From Phenylobacterium glaciei (GTDB taxonomy: Bacteria > Pseudomonadota > Alphaproteobacteria > Caulobacterales > Caulobacteraceae), in contig NZ_JAGSGD010000003.1 in NCBI RefSeq assembly GCF_016772415.1, forward strand, positions 81,361 to 145,360: 64,000 nucleotides of DNA, read 5' to 3'. The position numbers and the translations under genes are program-made. Positions 24,226-33,221 of this stretch are shown here, piece after piece (the first letter of the stretch is position 1; each line of letters begins with the position of its first letter). The notes under the pieces are model-generated. The model was given only the letters and a program-made list of their open reading frames with translations, had not been told where the DNA came from and did no database searches.

Positions 24226-25155
24226 TCAAGCCGTCGTGTGGTCGCGGACTTCCACAGTTACGTGACTTAGGCCCGCCAGGCCCGCCAGACGGGCGCGATA
24301 GGCCTGGGGCGCCTGCGGATCAGCCGCGGCGATGACGATGATGGCGGCGTGGTGGCCGGGGCCGAGGCGCCAGAGATGCAGGTCCAGGACGCGTTCACCC
24401 TCGCCCTCCAGCCGCCCGCGGATCTGCGCGGTGAGCTCGGGGCTGGGATTGATGTCCAGCAGCACCGCGCCGGTGCGGCTGAGCAGTCGCCAGGCGAAGT
24501 GGGCCAGGAGGCCCGCCCCCACCAGGGCGGCGACCGGGTCGGTCCAGGTCCAGCCCAGATAGCGGCCGGCGGCGAGGCCGGCGATGGCCAGGGCGGAGAT
24601 CACAGCGTCGCCGGCCAGGTGCAGATGGGCGGCCGAAAGGTTGAGGTCGCCGTCGCGGTCGTGGGCGTGGCTCTGAGCGGGCTTCAGCAGCCAGACGCAG
24701 ACCAGGTTGATGGCCAGGGCTCCGGCGGCGAGCGCCAGGGCGCCGTCATAGGCGACCTCCTCGGGGGCCAGCAGCCGGCCGACGCTCTCGATGGCGATCA
24801 GCAGGGCGGTGACGCCGAGCACCGCGGCGTTGGCGAAGCCGGCCAGGTAGCCCAGCTTGCCGGCTCCGAAGGTGAAGCGCGGATCCGTCGCATAGGTGCG
24901 GGCGGCCGCATAGGCGACGGCCGCCACCAGCAGGGCGGCGACGTGGGCGGCCATGTGGAGGCCGTTCGCCACCAGGGCCACGGAATGAAACAGCAGGCCG
25001 CCGGTGATCTGCGCCGCCAGGGTGGCCAGGCAGATGGCCGCCACGATCCAGGTCCGCCGCTCGTTGCGGGCATGGTCGGCCCCCAGATACACCCGGTCGC
25101 CCCGGAAGGCGTCCATCGGCTGCTGGGCTTGGGGTTCGGCGGCGGTCACGGTCAC
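24226..25155 (-). CDS. dmeF: Cation diffusion facilitator, DmeF-like
   Basis: The 309-aa protein has six membrane helices and a cytoplasmic C-terminal domain. Metal-site motifs: 'LVANGLHMAAHVAALL' (helix 2; CDFs normally show HxxxD, and the H-x-x-x-H form is typical of DmeF) and 'HLHLAGDAVISA' (helix 5). A short His stretch (SHAHDRDGD) sits in the 4-5 loop. DmeF exports Co2+/Ni2+. It is transcribed divergently from the COG0523 GTPase across a Zur-box-like palindrome, so zinc is also possible. Confidence 0.87.
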   Translation of the reverse strand: MTVTAAEPQAQQPMDAFRGDRVYLGADHARNERRTWIVAAICLATLAAQITGGLLFHSVALVANGLHMAAHVAALLVAAVAYAAARTYATDPRFTFGAGKLGYLAGFANAAVLGVTALLIAIESVGRLLAPEEVAYDGALALAAGALAINLVCVWLLKPAQSHAHDRDGDLNLSAAHLHLAGDAVISALAIAGLAAGRYLGWTWTDPVAALVGAGLLAHFAWRLLSRTGAVLLDINPSPELTAQIRGRLEGEGERVLDLHLWRLGPGHHAAIIVIAAADPQAPQAYRARLAGLAGLSHVTVEVRDHTTA

Positions 25156-25186
25156 CTATATAGAGAGTGGCGGGCGGCGGAGTGCG

Positions 25187-25207
25187 AAGTGTTATTCTAT
25201 AACACTT
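25187..25207. promoter_or_regulatory. Zur-box-like operator between dmeF and the COG0523 GTPase
   Basis: A 9-3-9 palindrome, AAGTGTTAT-TCT-ATAACACTT, embedded in GAAGTG...CACTTG. As I recall, the alphaproteobacterial Zur consensus is close to GAAATGTTATA-TATAACATTTC. The site is 52 nt upstream of the GTPase start and 32 nt upstream of dmeF, overlapping likely promoters of both (a TTGACC lies just beyond it for dmeF). Confidence 0.65.
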
Positions 25208-25258
25208 GATCGAGGTCAAGCGACGTCGCCTGTTTCATCCTGCGCCCACAATGACTAG

Positions 25259-26338
25259 ATGAGCTCCATGAACGCCAAGACCCCCGTCACCGTCCTCACC
25301 GGCTATCTCGGCGCCGGCAAGACCACCCTGCTCAACCGCATCCTCACCGAGGACCACGGCAAGCGTTACGCCGTGATCGTCAACGAGTTCGGCGAGGTGG
25401 GCATCGACAACGAACTGATCGTCGGCGCCGACGAGGAAGTGTTCGAGATGAACAACGGCTGCGTCTGCTGCACGGTGCGCGGCGACCTGATCCGGGTGCT
25501 TTCGGGCCTGATGAAGCGCAAGGGCGGCTTCGACGCCATCATCGTGGAGACCACGGGCCTGGCTGATCCCGGCCCGGTGGCCCAGACCTTCTTCGTCGAC
25601 GACGACGTGAAGGCCAAGACCCAGCTCGACAGCGTCACCACCGTGGTGGACGCCAAGCACCTGCCTCTGCGCCTGGCCGATTCCAAGGAAGCCGTCGAGC
25701 AGATCGCCTTCGCCGACCAGATTGTGCTGAACAAGACCGACCTGGTGACCCCGGAAGAGCTGAAGGCCGTGGAGGCCGCCATCCGGCGGATCAATCCGCT
25801 GGCCCCCATCCACCGGGCGCAGCGTTCCAACGTACCGCTCGACGCCATTCTCGGCCGCGGCGGCTTCGACCTGGCCCGGATCACCGACCTTTCCCCCGAG
25901 TTCCTGAACCCCGCGCACGGCGAAGACGGCCATGTGCATGATGAGGACTGCGACCATGATCACGATCATCACGATCACGACCATTCTCACCACGGCCATT
26001 CTCACGGCGATCACGGTGCGCACGAAGACCATGCGGCCGCAGCCGGTATCCGTGGAATCTCGCTGACCCTGCGCAAGCCGATCCACGGGCAGCGGGTCAC
26101 CACCTGGCTGAACCAGTTGCTGGCCGACCAGGGTCCCGACATCCTGCGGGCCAAGGGCATCCTGGACGTGGCGGGCGACGAGCGCCGGCTGGTGTTCCAG
26201 GCGGTGCACATGATCCTGGAGGGCGACTTCCAGCGCGAGTGGAAGGATGGCGACGACCGTTTCAGCCGCATGGTGTTCATCGGCCGCAACCTGGACGAAG
26301 CCGCGCTGCGGGCCGGGTTCGAGGCGTGCGCGGCGTAG
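25259..26338 (+). CDS. COG0523 (CobW/ZigA-type) metallochaperone GTPase
   Basis: The 359-aa protein has Walker [10 protein letters not shown] (15-23), the metal-binding CxCC motif 'GCVCC' (Cys68, 70, 71), 'ETTGLADP', NKTD, and a His/Asp-rich stretch at about residues 220-262 that likely binds zinc. A C-terminal CobW domain follows ([10 protein letters not shown] ... [10 protein letters not shown]). Members under Zur control deliver zinc to client enzymes in starvation. No cobalamin genes are near, and the Zur-box-like palindrome supports a zinc role. ATG 25259 lacks a clear ribosome site; ATG 25268 is possible. Confidence 0.88.
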   Translation: MSSMNAKTPVTVLTGYLGAGKTTLLNRILTEDHGKRYAVIVNEFGEVGIDNELIVGADEEVFEMNNGCVCCTVRGDLIRVLSGLMKRKGGFDAIIVETTGLADPGPVAQTFFVDDDVKAKTQLDSVTTVVDAKHLPLRLADSKEAVEQIAFADQIVLNKTDLVTPEELKAVEAAIRRINPLAPIHRAQRSNVPLDAILGRGGFDLARITDLSPEFLNPAHGEDGHVHDEDCDHDHDHHDHDHSHHGHSHGDHGAHEDHAAAAGIRGISLTLRKPIHGQRVTTWLNQLLADQGPDILRAKGILDVAGDERRLVFQAVHMILEGDFQREWKDGDDRFSRMVFIGRNLDEAALRAGFEACAA

Positions 26339-26359
26339 GCCGCAATACCCACTTACGGA

Positions 26360-26485
26360 CGTCATCCTCGGGCTTGTCCCGAGGATCCATAAACACCGTG
26401 CTGCTCGAAGAGGTGCTAGCGGCGCCGTCGCGCACTTTCTGAGCGTCTGAGATCATGGATCCTCGGGACAAGCCCGAGGATGACG
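26360..26485. repeat. Facing pair of 31-nt inverted repeats
   Basis: Left arm 26360-26390 and right arm 26455-26485 are exact reverse complements, beginning CGTCATCCTCGGGCTTGTCC on the left. Each arm folds by itself (CCTCGGG/CCCGAGG). Same family as the pair near 7047-7168. The 64 nt between the arms hold no gene. Confidence 0.85.
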
Positions 26486-26514
26486 GTCAGGGGTCAGGCG
26501 AGACCTCGCCCACG

Positions 26515-26550
26515 AAAAAGCCCGCCCGGGTTTCCCTGGGCGGGCTTTTC
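26515..26550 (-). terminator. Bidirectional terminator between the GTPase and exbD
   Basis: AAAAAGCCCGCCC (26515-26527) with GGGCGGGCTTTTCC (26538-26551). The minus-strand read ends in GCCCGCCC..GGGCGGGCTTTTT, so it terminates exbD; the plus-strand read also ends in CTTTTCCTT. Confidence 0.88.
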
Positions 26551-26570
26551 CTTGTCTTGGAGACGAAGGC

Positions 26571-26999
26571 CTAGAGGTCTTCGTTGATCAGGGCGACCTG
26601 GAAGTAGCCGTTGCCCTGCAGGGTGTTCATCACCGACATGAACTCGCCATAGCGGACCGTGCGGTCGGCGCGGATATAGACGCGCTCTTCGGTCGGGTTG
26701 GGCTTGTTCAGCTTGCGGGCCAGATCGGCCGGCAGGGTGTCGAGGGTGGTGGGCTGGTCGCCGATATAGAGGCCGGCCACCTGAATGTTGATCAGGGTCG
26801 GTTCCTCGATCTTCGTGCCCGGGGGCGGCGGGATCGCCGGCGGCAGGTCGAGCTTGATCGACACCGTCGCCGCGGGGATCGACACCATGAAGATGATGAG
26901 GAGCACCAGCATCACGTCCACGAAGGGCGTGACGTTGATGTCGCTGTTTTGGCCGAGGTCGAACTTGCCGCCGCCTCCGCCGCCCAGCTTCGCACCCAT
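26571..26999 (-). CDS. exbD: ExbD/TolR-family biopolymer transport protein
   Basis: The 142-aa protein starts at the ATG at 26999 (GGAAGGAATTGC upstream). A Gly-rich cytoplasmic start (GAKLGGGGGGKFDLG) leads to 'DINVTPFVDVMLVLLIIFMV', the single helix with the essential aspartate, then a periplasmic domain (ERVYIRADRTVRYGEFMSVM). It forms the proton channel with ExbB/TolQ and powers TonB or Tol-type envelope machines. No exbB or tonB lies next to it. Followed by a terminator. Confidence 0.9.
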   Translation of the reverse strand: MGAKLGGGGGGKFDLGQNSDINVTPFVDVMLVLLIIFMVSIPAATVSIKLDLPPAIPPPPGTKIEEPTLINIQVAGLYIGDQPTTLDTLPADLARKLNKPNPTEERVYIRADRTVRYGEFMSVMNTLQGNGYFQVALINEDL

Positions 27000-27206
27000 A
27001 TGCAATTCCTTCCCTAGGGGCGCGTATGACGTCGCGCCCATCCACAGTCGGGACACCCTTCGCCAATCAAATCGGGATTGTAAAGCCCGAACCGGCGCCG
27101 ACCTGCGCCCAAGCCCAAGCGCTGCCTGAGTTGATCTCGCCCTGGGCGAATTTTCCAGGCGCCCGATGTCTCGCCAAGACCGGTGTTAGGCGGCTAAGAG
27201 GCCCCC

Positions 27207-28175
27207 ATGAACACCTCGTACGACGCCTATGTCACCGCCGCCCTCTTCGACCGCCACGGCAAGGCGGCTTTCGCCCTGGGCGACGGCACGGTCCGATTCG
27301 AGGGCGGAGAGACCGCCGCCGCCCACAAGGGCGTGGCGCTGTCGGCCTGCCTGCACCCCAGCGGGGAGGGGATTCTCACCGGGGGCGACGACGGGGCGGT
27401 GGTCTGGTCCAAGGGCTCAGAGGTGACCGAGATCGCCCGGATACCGGGCCGCTGGATTGAATCGGTGGCCGCCTCGGCGGAGTCGAAGCTGATCGCGTTC
27501 GCGGCGGGCAAGGAGCTGCACGTCCGCGATTCGGGCGATCCGGCGTTCAACCGCGTCTTCGTGCACGAAAAGTCGGTGGCCGACGTGGCTTTCGACCCCA
27601 AGGGGCGACGGATCGCCACGGCCACCTATAACGGCGCCTGGCTCTGGTACGCCCGCATCGCCGAGCAGAAGCCCACGGTGCTGAAATGGGCCGGCAGCCA
27701 TGTGGCCCTGGCCTGGAGCGCCGACGGCAAGTTCCTGATGTCGTCGATGCAGGAAAACCAGCTCCATGGCTGGCGGGTGGCCGACGAGAAGAACCTGAAG
27801 ATGGGCGGCTATCCGGCCAAGGTGAAGAGCCTGGCCTTCCTCTACAAGGGCCAGATGCTGGCAACGTCGGGCGCCAACGGCGTGGTCATCTGGCCGTTCA
27901 CCGGCTCGGCCGGGCCGCTGGGCAAGCAGGCCGCCGAGGTGGGCTTCGACGAGCGCGCGATGGTCAACCGCGTGGCCGGGACCCCGGTGGGCAACCGGGT
28001 CGCCGCGGGCCTGGACGACGGCCGGGTGTGGGTCTGCGACCTCACCAACCAGGCCATTGACATGCTGAAGGCCGAAAAAGGCCCACCGATCTCGGCGCTG
28101 GCCATGACCCCGGACGGCAAGCGCGTCGCCTGGGGCGATGAAGAGGGCGGGGCCGGGGTGTTTGACGTCGCCTAG
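27207..28175 (+). CDS. WD40-type beta-propeller protein
   Basis: The 322-aa protein has repeated blades of the form 'hxAhSACLHPSGEGILTGGDDGAVVW', 'SVADVAFDPKGRRIATATYNGAWLW', 'HVALAWSADGKFLMSSMQ' and 'PISALAMTPDGKRVAWGDEEG'. About seven blades fit the length. No signal peptide or enzyme motif, so a cytoplasmic scaffold is likely. The start at 27207 follows AGAGGCCCCC. The stop overlaps the stop of the convergent nitroreductase by four bases. Confidence 0.82.
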   Translation: MNTSYDAYVTAALFDRHGKAAFALGDGTVRFEGGETAAAHKGVALSACLHPSGEGILTGGDDGAVVWSKGSEVTEIARIPGRWIESVAASAESKLIAFAAGKELHVRDSGDPAFNRVFVHEKSVADVAFDPKGRRIATATYNGAWLWYARIAEQKPTVLKWAGSHVALAWSADGKFLMSSMQENQLHGWRVADEKNLKMGGYPAKVKSLAFLYKGQMLATSGANGVVIWPFTGSAGPLGKQAAEVGFDERAMVNRVAGTPVGNRVAAGLDDGRVWVCDLTNQAIDMLKAEKGPPISALAMTPDGKRVAWGDEEGGAGVFDVA

Positions 28176-28834
28176 TCGAACCCCTTCAGATCCGCCCAGA
28201 CCTCGAACGGGTCCCTCGCCGAGCGCAGGGTGTTGATGGCGTGGGTGTCGTCGCGCCAGCCCAGCGCCATGCCGGCGAACAGCATGTGATCCTGCGGCAT
28301 GCCGATGATGTCCCCCACCGTCTTGGGATAGCGGGCCCAGTATTCCTGGGCGCAGGTGTCGAGGCCGCGCTCCGTGGCCAGCAGCATGACCGTCTGCATG
28401 TACATCCCAAGGTCCGACCACTGCGGCGGGCCCAGCTTGCGGTCCAGGCAGAAGAACAGGCCCACCGGGGCGCCGAACAGTTCGCCGTTCTTGGCCAGCT
28501 GGCGCAGGCGGGCGGGCTTGTCCTCACGGGGGATGCCGATGGAGGCGTAGAGGTCCTCGCCGTTCTGGAACCGCCGGGTGCGGAAGGGGTCCCAGAGGCT
28601 GGGGGGATAGACGTCGTATTCCGGGGTCTCGCCGAAGGGATTGGCGGCCACCTTGGCCTTCAACTGCGCCAGGGGTTCGCCGGCCAGGGCATAGACCCGC
28701 CAGGGCTGGAGATTTCCTCCCGACGGCGCGCGGGCGGCGAGTTCGAGGATCTCGCGGACCGTGGCGGCGGGCGGGGTCTCGGGCTTGAAGGCGCGGATGG
28801 AGATTCGCTTGGCGACAGCTTCGGTGACGTTCAT
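28172..28834 (-). CDS. Nitroreductase-family flavoprotein
   Basis: The protein is 220 aa from ATG 28834, with AGGAG upstream; a longer frame to 28891 is unlikely. The FMN-binding opening 'RISIRAFKPETPP' and 'ELAARAPSGGNLQPWRVYAL' are typical, with 'ERGLDTCAQEYWARYPKTV' and 'GMALGWRDD' towards the end. NAD(P)H-dependent reduction of nitro compounds or quinones is expected; the natural substrate is unknown. Confidence 0.88.
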   Translation of the reverse strand: MNVTEAVAKRISIRAFKPETPPAATVREILELAARAPSGGNLQPWRVYALAGEPLAQLKAKVAANPFGETPEYDVYPPSLWDPFRTRRFQNGEDLYASIGIPREDKPARLRQLAKNGELFGAPVGLFFCLDRKLGPPQWSDLGMYMQTVMLLATERGLDTCAQEYWARYPKTVGDIIGMPQDHMLFAGMALGWRDDTHAINTLRSARDPFEVWADLKGFD

Positions 28835-28918
28835 CTGCGCTCCTGGGGTGCGGCGGCTTGACCGGTTCCTTGGCTTCGCTAGCACTGGCACCTTAGGTCA
28901 AGGCAAGGACCCGCGCAC

Positions 28919-29791
28919 TTGAGCGACACGACCTCCGGTTCCGACAAGGACGACGGCCTGCGCCTCACGCCGGAGGCGGCGGGCGGCTGGGAGGACCTAG
29001 CCAGGTCCTGGAACGACATCTCGCTCAATGAGAAGCCCCGGTCGGTGGACGACCGTGGCGACGCCCCGCCCATCGAGATTCGGCAGGACCCGTCGCGCAA
29101 GCGCAGCCTCTGGGGCCGGGTGGCGCGGACCGCGGTGACCTTGCTGCTGGTGTTTGGCCTGATCGGGCCGGTGCTGGTGACCGCCGCCTATCGGCTGATC
29201 CCGCCGCCCATCACCTATCTGATGGTCGAGCGGGTGTTCGAGGGCCGCGGCTTTTCCCGCCAGTGGCGCTCCCTGGACGAGATCTCGCCGCGCCTGGTGC
29301 GCTCGGTGATCGCCGCCGAGGACGCCAAGTTCTGCACCCATCGCGGCTTTGACTTCGGCGCCATGCAGAAGGCCCTGGCCCACAACGAACGCTCCGCCCG
29401 CGTGCGGGGCGGATCGACCATCAGCCAGCAGACCGCCAAGAACGTCTTCCTCTGGCCCAACCGCTCCTATGTCCGCAAAGGCCTGGAGGCCTATTTCACC
29501 GTCCTGATCGAGGGGCTGTGGGGCAAGCGGCGGATCATGGAGGTCTATCTCAACAGCGTGGAGTGGGGTCCCGGCGTCTATGGGGCCCAGGCCGCGGCCA
29601 TGAAGAACTTCGGGGTCGGGGCCGACCGGCTGACCCCGGCCCAGGCCGCGCGGCTGGCGGCGATCCTGCCCAGCCCGCTGAAATGGCGCGCCGCCGCGCC
29701 CGGTCCCTATGTGAAACGCCGCTCGGGCCGCATCGACAAGGCGGCCGGGACCATCCGCCGCGAGGGGATGGCGAGTTGCGTCCTGGGTTGA
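28919..29791 (+). CDS. mtgA: Monofunctional biosynthetic peptidoglycan transglycosylase
   Basis: The protein is 290 aa from a TTG start at 28919. A polar N-terminus of ~60 residues precedes one membrane helix ([20 protein letters not shown]) and a GT51 domain. Motifs: '[19 protein letters not shown]' with the catalytic Glu, '[17 protein letters not shown]', '[20 protein letters not shown]' and '[11 protein letters not shown]'. It polymerises glycan strands from lipid II and has no transpeptidase domain. The N-terminal extension is longer than in E. coli MtgA. Confidence 0.92.
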   Translation: MSDTTSGSDKDDGLRLTPEAAGGWEDLARSWNDISLNEKPRSVDDRGDAPPIEIRQDPSRKRSLWGRVARTAVTLLLVFGLIGPVLVTAAYRLIPPPITYLMVERVFEGRGFSRQWRSLDEISPRLVRSVIAAEDAKFCTHRGFDFGAMQKALAHNERSARVRGGSTISQQTAKNVFLWPNRSYVRKGLEAYFTVLIEGLWGKRRIMEVYLNSVEWGPGVYGAQAAAMKNFGVGADRLTPAQAARLAAILPSPLKWRAAAPGPYVKRRSGRIDKAAGTIRREGMASCVLG

Positions 29792-29855
29792 CGGAACAAA
29801 ATTAGCCCCCCAACTCCTCTCTTAAGCGAAACGAATTCGCATAAGGGAGATCGAT

Positions 29856-30971
29856 ATGCGCGTAGGCGTGCCCCGCGAGATCAAGGCGGACGAGTATCGC
29901 GTGGGACTGACCCCCACCGCCGTCCGCGAATATGTCGTCCATGGCCATCAGGTGCTGGTGGAGACCGGCGCCGGTCAGGGCGCTGGCTATGCCGACGAGG
30001 CCTATGTCCGAGCCGGGGCCAAGATCGCCCCCGACGCCGAGGCGGTGTTCGCCGGCAGCCAGCTGATCATCAAGGTCAAGGAGCCCCAGGCGCTCGAGTG
30101 GGCGCGGCTGACGCCCGAGCACATCCTCTTCACCTACCTGCACTTGGCGCCCGATCCAGCCCAGACCGAGGGCCTGCTGGCCTCGGGCGCCGCGGCCATC
30201 GCCTATGAGACGGTGACGGACGCCAATGGCGGCCTGCCGCTGCTGGCGCCGATGTCGGAAGTGGCCGGCCGCATCGCCGTCTTCTCCGCCGGCGAGACCC
30301 TGCTGAAGCACAATGGCGGCATGGGCCTGTTGCTCTCAGGCGTGCCCGGCGTGCCGCCGGCGCGGATCTGCGTGCTGGGCGGTGGGGTGGTGGGCATGAA
30401 CGCCGCGCGCATGGCCGCCGGCCTGGGGGCCGAGGTGGTGGTGGTGGAGCGTTCGATCCCCCGGATGCGGGTGCTGGACGACATGTTCCTTGGGCGAATC
30501 CTCACCCGCTATTCCACCCTGGACGCGGTGGAGGAAGAGGTTCTGAAGGCCGACGTGGTGATCGGCGCCGTGCTGACCGCCGGCGCGGCGGCCCCGACCC
30601 TGGTGCGCCGCGAGCACCTCTCACGCATGAAGCCAGGCTCGGTGCTGGTGGACGTCTCCATCGACCAGGGCGGCTGTTTCGAAACCTCCAAGCCCACGAC
30701 CCACGTCCATCCCACCTACACCATCGACGGGGTGGTGCATTACTGCGTGGCCAATATGCCCGGCGCCGCGCCGCGCACATCCTCCGAGGCCCTGGGCCAC
30801 GCGACCCTGCCCTTCGGCCTGGCCCTGGCCGACAAGGGGCTCGACGCGCTGGCCGCCAACAAGCACCTGGCCAAGGGGCTGAATGTCCTGAAGGGCCAGA
30901 TCACCCACCCGGCGGTGGCGCAGGCGTTGGGTAAGCCGTTCAGTGATCCGTACGGGGCGTGGGCGACCTAG
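29856..30971 (+). CDS. ald: Alanine dehydrogenase
   Basis: The 371-aa NAD-dependent enzyme interconverts L-alanine and pyruvate plus ammonia. Pattern: 'MRVGVPREIKADEYRVGLTP', 'IIKVKEPQ' with the pyruvate-binding lysine, 'FTYLHLAPD' with the catalytic histidine, Rossmann motif 'CVLGGGVVGMNAARMAAGLG', and 'VLVDVSIDQGGCFETSKPTT'. AAGGGAG precedes the ATG. No Lrp-type regulator gene is beside it. Confidence 0.96.
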   Translation: MRVGVPREIKADEYRVGLTPTAVREYVVHGHQVLVETGAGQGAGYADEAYVRAGAKIAPDAEAVFAGSQLIIKVKEPQALEWARLTPEHILFTYLHLAPDPAQTEGLLASGAAAIAYETVTDANGGLPLLAPMSEVAGRIAVFSAGETLLKHNGGMGLLLSGVPGVPPARICVLGGGVVGMNAARMAAGLGAEVVVVERSIPRMRVLDDMFLGRILTRYSTLDAVEEEVLKADVVIGAVLTAGAAAPTLVRREHLSRMKPGSVLVDVSIDQGGCFETSKPTTHVHPTYTIDGVVHYCVANMPGAAPRTSSEALGHATLPFGLALADKGLDALAANKHLAKGLNVLKGQITHPAVAQALGKPFSDPYGAWAT

Positions 30972-31106
30972 AGCATGATCGTTTCAGACGGAACCGCGTC
31001 GCGGTCCCGGCTGAAGCGTGAATCATGCTCTCGCTTAAATCTGGAGCCTGATTCACCGCATCGGCGGAATCGCGAAGCGATTCCACCTCAACGGATCAGG
31101 CTCTAA
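30971..31106. repeat. Composite double-hairpin repeat, copy 3 (variant)
   Basis: Hairpin A: GAGCATGAT (30971-30979) with ATCATGCTC (31022-31030). Hairpin B: GAGCCTGAT (31044-31052) with ATCAGGCTC (31095-31103), with an inner perfect stem GGAATCGC-GAA-GCGATTCC (31066-31084). Two adjacent hairpins as in copies 1 and 2, but with a different hairpin A. The rest of the gap to 31204 holds nothing I recognise. Confidence 0.75.
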
Positions 31107-31204
31107 GGACGAAGATCGACCACGAACCTCACCAACACAGACCCTGAGTGTCAGCTCGGCCTCAGCCAAGCTGAGAGCCGGGGCTCCTTCGCCGCGATGT
31201 TTCG

Positions 31205-32134
31205 TCAATCTGGCGACTGCGCGGCCTTCCGGTGGGCGTAGCAGGCGTCCCAGTAGGGCTCGCCGCCGAACCGCTCCACCAGCAGTTCGGTCAGAGCCCG
31301 GACCTTGCCGGCCACGTGGCTGGCGGGGGGCGGGCGCACCACATAGAGCCCGGCCTCCGGCATCGGATAGTCCCGCAGCACCGGCACGATCGTGCCGCGC
31401 TCCAGCGCTGGCCCGGCGATGAAGGTGGGCAGCATGGCCAGGCCCAGCCCCGCCTCCACCGCGCTCAGCAGGGCCTGGCCGTTGTCGGCCCGGAACCGGG
31501 CGTGGGGCTGGAAGGTCACCACCTTGCGGCCGTCGCGGAACGGCCAGGCCTCATTGCCCTGGGTGATGGTGTCGTGGCCGGGCAGGTCGGCGACGGTGAG
31601 CGGCTCGCCCCGGCGGGCCAGATAGTCGGGGCTTGCCACCAGGGCCCCGTGGATGGGGGCGATCTTGCGGGCGATCAGGCTGGAATCGGTCAGGTTGCCC
31701 AGGCGCACCGCCACGTCGAACCGTTCGCCGATCAGGTCCACGAAGCGGTCGGAATAGGCGGCGTCGACGTGCAGCTTCGGATGGCGAACCGCCAGTTCGG
31801 CCAGGACCGGGGCCAGGTGGGTCATGCCGAAGGAGAGCGGGGCGGCGATTCGCAACGAGCCGACGATCTCGTCGCCCTGCTGGGCCACGGCGTCGCGGGC
31901 GGCTTCCAGGTCGGTGAGAATCTGGTCGGCGCGGGTCTTGAACTCCTGGCCGGCCTCGGTGAGCGCCACCCCCCGCGTGGTGCGGCTAAGCAGCTGGGCG
32001 CCCAGTTCGGCCTCCAGCCGCGCTACCCGCCGGCTGACCATGGACTTCGACAGGCCCAGCCCCTGGCCGGCCCGGCCAAACCCTCCCGCGTCGGCCACGG
32101 CCACGAAGGCGGCGATATCCTCGAGATCGAACAT
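31205..32134 (-). CDS. LysR-family transcriptional regulator
   Basis: The protein is 309 aa from ATG 32134 (an upstream in-frame start at 32173 is less likely). The N-terminal winged helix 'FVAVADAGGFGRAGQGLGLSKSMVSRRVARLEAELG' (residues 9-44, split) and the co-inducer domain (GSLRIAAPLSFGMTHLAPVL onward) are typical of the DsdA/AaeR-like LysR subgroup. Divergent from azoR across a 103-nt gap with a palindromic operator, the usual layout of a LysR regulator and its target. Confidence 0.93.
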   Translation of the reverse strand: MFDLEDIAAFVAVADAGGFGRAGQGLGLSKSMVSRRVARLEAELGAQLLSRTTRGVALTEAGQEFKTRADQILTDLEAARDAVAQQGDEIVGSLRIAAPLSFGMTHLAPVLAELAVRHPKLHVDAAYSDRFVDLIGERFDVAVRLGNLTDSSLIARKIAPIHGALVASPDYLARRGEPLTVADLPGHDTITQGNEAWPFRDGRKVVTFQPHARFRADNGQALLSAVEAGLGLAMLPTFIAGPALERGTIVPVLRDYPMPEAGLYVVRPPPASHVAGKVRALTELLVERFGGEPYWDACYAHRKAAQSPD

Positions 32135-32145
32135 GTTCCTGTTTC

Positions 32146-32183
32146 CGCAACAGTCTGGGGCCCAACGACCCACTATTGTTGCG
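32146..32183. promoter_or_regulatory. Candidate LysR operator between lysR and azoR
   Basis: CGCAACA (32146-32152) and TGTTGCG (32177-32183) are inverted half-sites separated by 24 nt in the lysR-azoR divergent gap. LysR proteins bind spaced dyads in such positions. Inferred from symmetry and location only. Confidence 0.45.
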
Positions 32184-32237
32184 AGTTTGGAACCACCAGC
32201 TTGGGCGGGTCAATCATTCAGCGCCCCGGAGGGCGAC

Positions 32238-32864
32238 ATGTCCCAAGTTCTCGTTCTCAATTCCAGCCTCAGCGGCGAGGCCTCGGTCTCGCGCCTGCTG
32301 GTGGCCGAAACTGTCTCCCAGCTCGTCGCCCGCGACCCCGCCGCCAAGCTCGTCTTCCGTGACCTGGCGGAGACCGAAATTCCCCACCTGAACCCGCGCA
32401 CCGTCGCCGGGGTCCGCGCCACGGCCAGCACGCCTGCCGAGACAAAGGCGCGGGCCCTGTCGGACGAGCTGATCGCCGAGCTGCGCGCCGCCGACACCAT
32501 CGTCATCGGCGCGCCGATGTACAATTTCTCGATTCCTTCGACCCTGCGCACCTGGTTCGACCACGTCCTGCGGGCCGGCGAGACCTTCAGCTACTCCGAG
32601 GCCGGCCCCAAGGGCCTGCTGGAGGGCAAGCGGGTGATCGTCGTCGAGAGCCGCGGCGGCCTCTACAGCGAAGGGCCGGCCCAGGCGCTCGATTTCCAGG
32701 AGCCCTATCTGCGCCAGTTGCTGGGCTTCATCGGCCTGACCGACGTCACCTTCGTCCAGGCCGAGAAGATCGGCTACGGCCCCGACGCCCGGGCCGCCGC
32801 CATCGAAGGCGCCAAGGCCCGCCTGGCTGACCTCATCGCCCGCGACCTGTCCCAGGCCGCCTAA
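32238..32864 (+). CDS. azoR: FMN-dependent NADH:azo/quinone oxidoreductase
   Basis: The protein is 208 aa from ATG 32238 with GGAGGG 7 nt upstream. The flavodoxin-like fold opens with 'VLVLNSSLSGEASVSRLL'; the FMN site is 'IGAPMYNFSIPSTLRTWFDH', followed by 'ESRGGLYSEGP' and 'LGFIGLTDVTFVQAEKIGYG'. It reduces quinones and azo compounds and is often induced by electrophiles. Regulation by the divergent LysR is likely. Confidence 0.93.
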   Translation: MSQVLVLNSSLSGEASVSRLLVAETVSQLVARDPAAKLVFRDLAETEIPHLNPRTVAGVRATASTPAETKARALSDELIAELRAADTIVIGAPMYNFSIPSTLRTWFDHVLRAGETFSYSEAGPKGLLEGKRVIVVESRGGLYSEGPAQALDFQEPYLRQLLGFIGLTDVTFVQAEKIGYGPDARAAAIEGAKARLADLIARDLSQAA

Positions 32865-32956
32865 AGCGTCCGGCTTCCTCTCCCTGGAGGGGGAGCCGCC
32901 GAATTGTCCGACGGCGCGGCCCCGAGTGTGGGATAGTCGACCAAAGGACGAACATC

Positions 32957-33094
32957 ATGAAGGTCTATCCCAGTACCCGCGCCGCCAACCAAGGCGCCCC
33001 CGCCGGCCTCAACGACCCCCGCTCGACCGGGCGCACCCCCTTCACCAAGCCGCAGGCCAAGACCGCGATGCTGCCCCACGGCCAGCGCCGCTGA
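32957..33094 (+). CDS. Small basic protein, unknown (45 aa)
   Basis: A short reading frame, MKVYPSTRAANQGAPAGLND then RSTGRTPFTKPQAKTAMLPHGQRR, with AAAGGACG 7 nt before the ATG. Net positive, rich in Pro, Arg, Lys and Thr; no membrane helix or signal peptide. It sits alone between azoR and the ParA-like gene. The good ribosome site supports translation, but I do not recognise a family. Confidence 0.45.
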   Translation: MKVYPSTRAANQGAPAGLNDPRSTGRTPFTKPQAKTAMLPHGQRR

Positions 33095-33221
33095 AGCCCG
33101 CGCCGGCGCCCACAGCCTGGGCGCCGGGCTCGCGAGCGTGGTCCGACCACGAAGGTTTACATTCTTCGGCCTCGTAACCTGTTATCCCGCGTCTCAGGCG
33201 CGGGGGGCTGCGACGACGGAT

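Noticed and set aside
25921..26030. Repeated CAC/GAT triplets, considered as a tandem DNA repeat
   Set aside because: They encode the His/Asp-rich metal-binding loop of the COG0523 GTPase; protein-level selection explains them.
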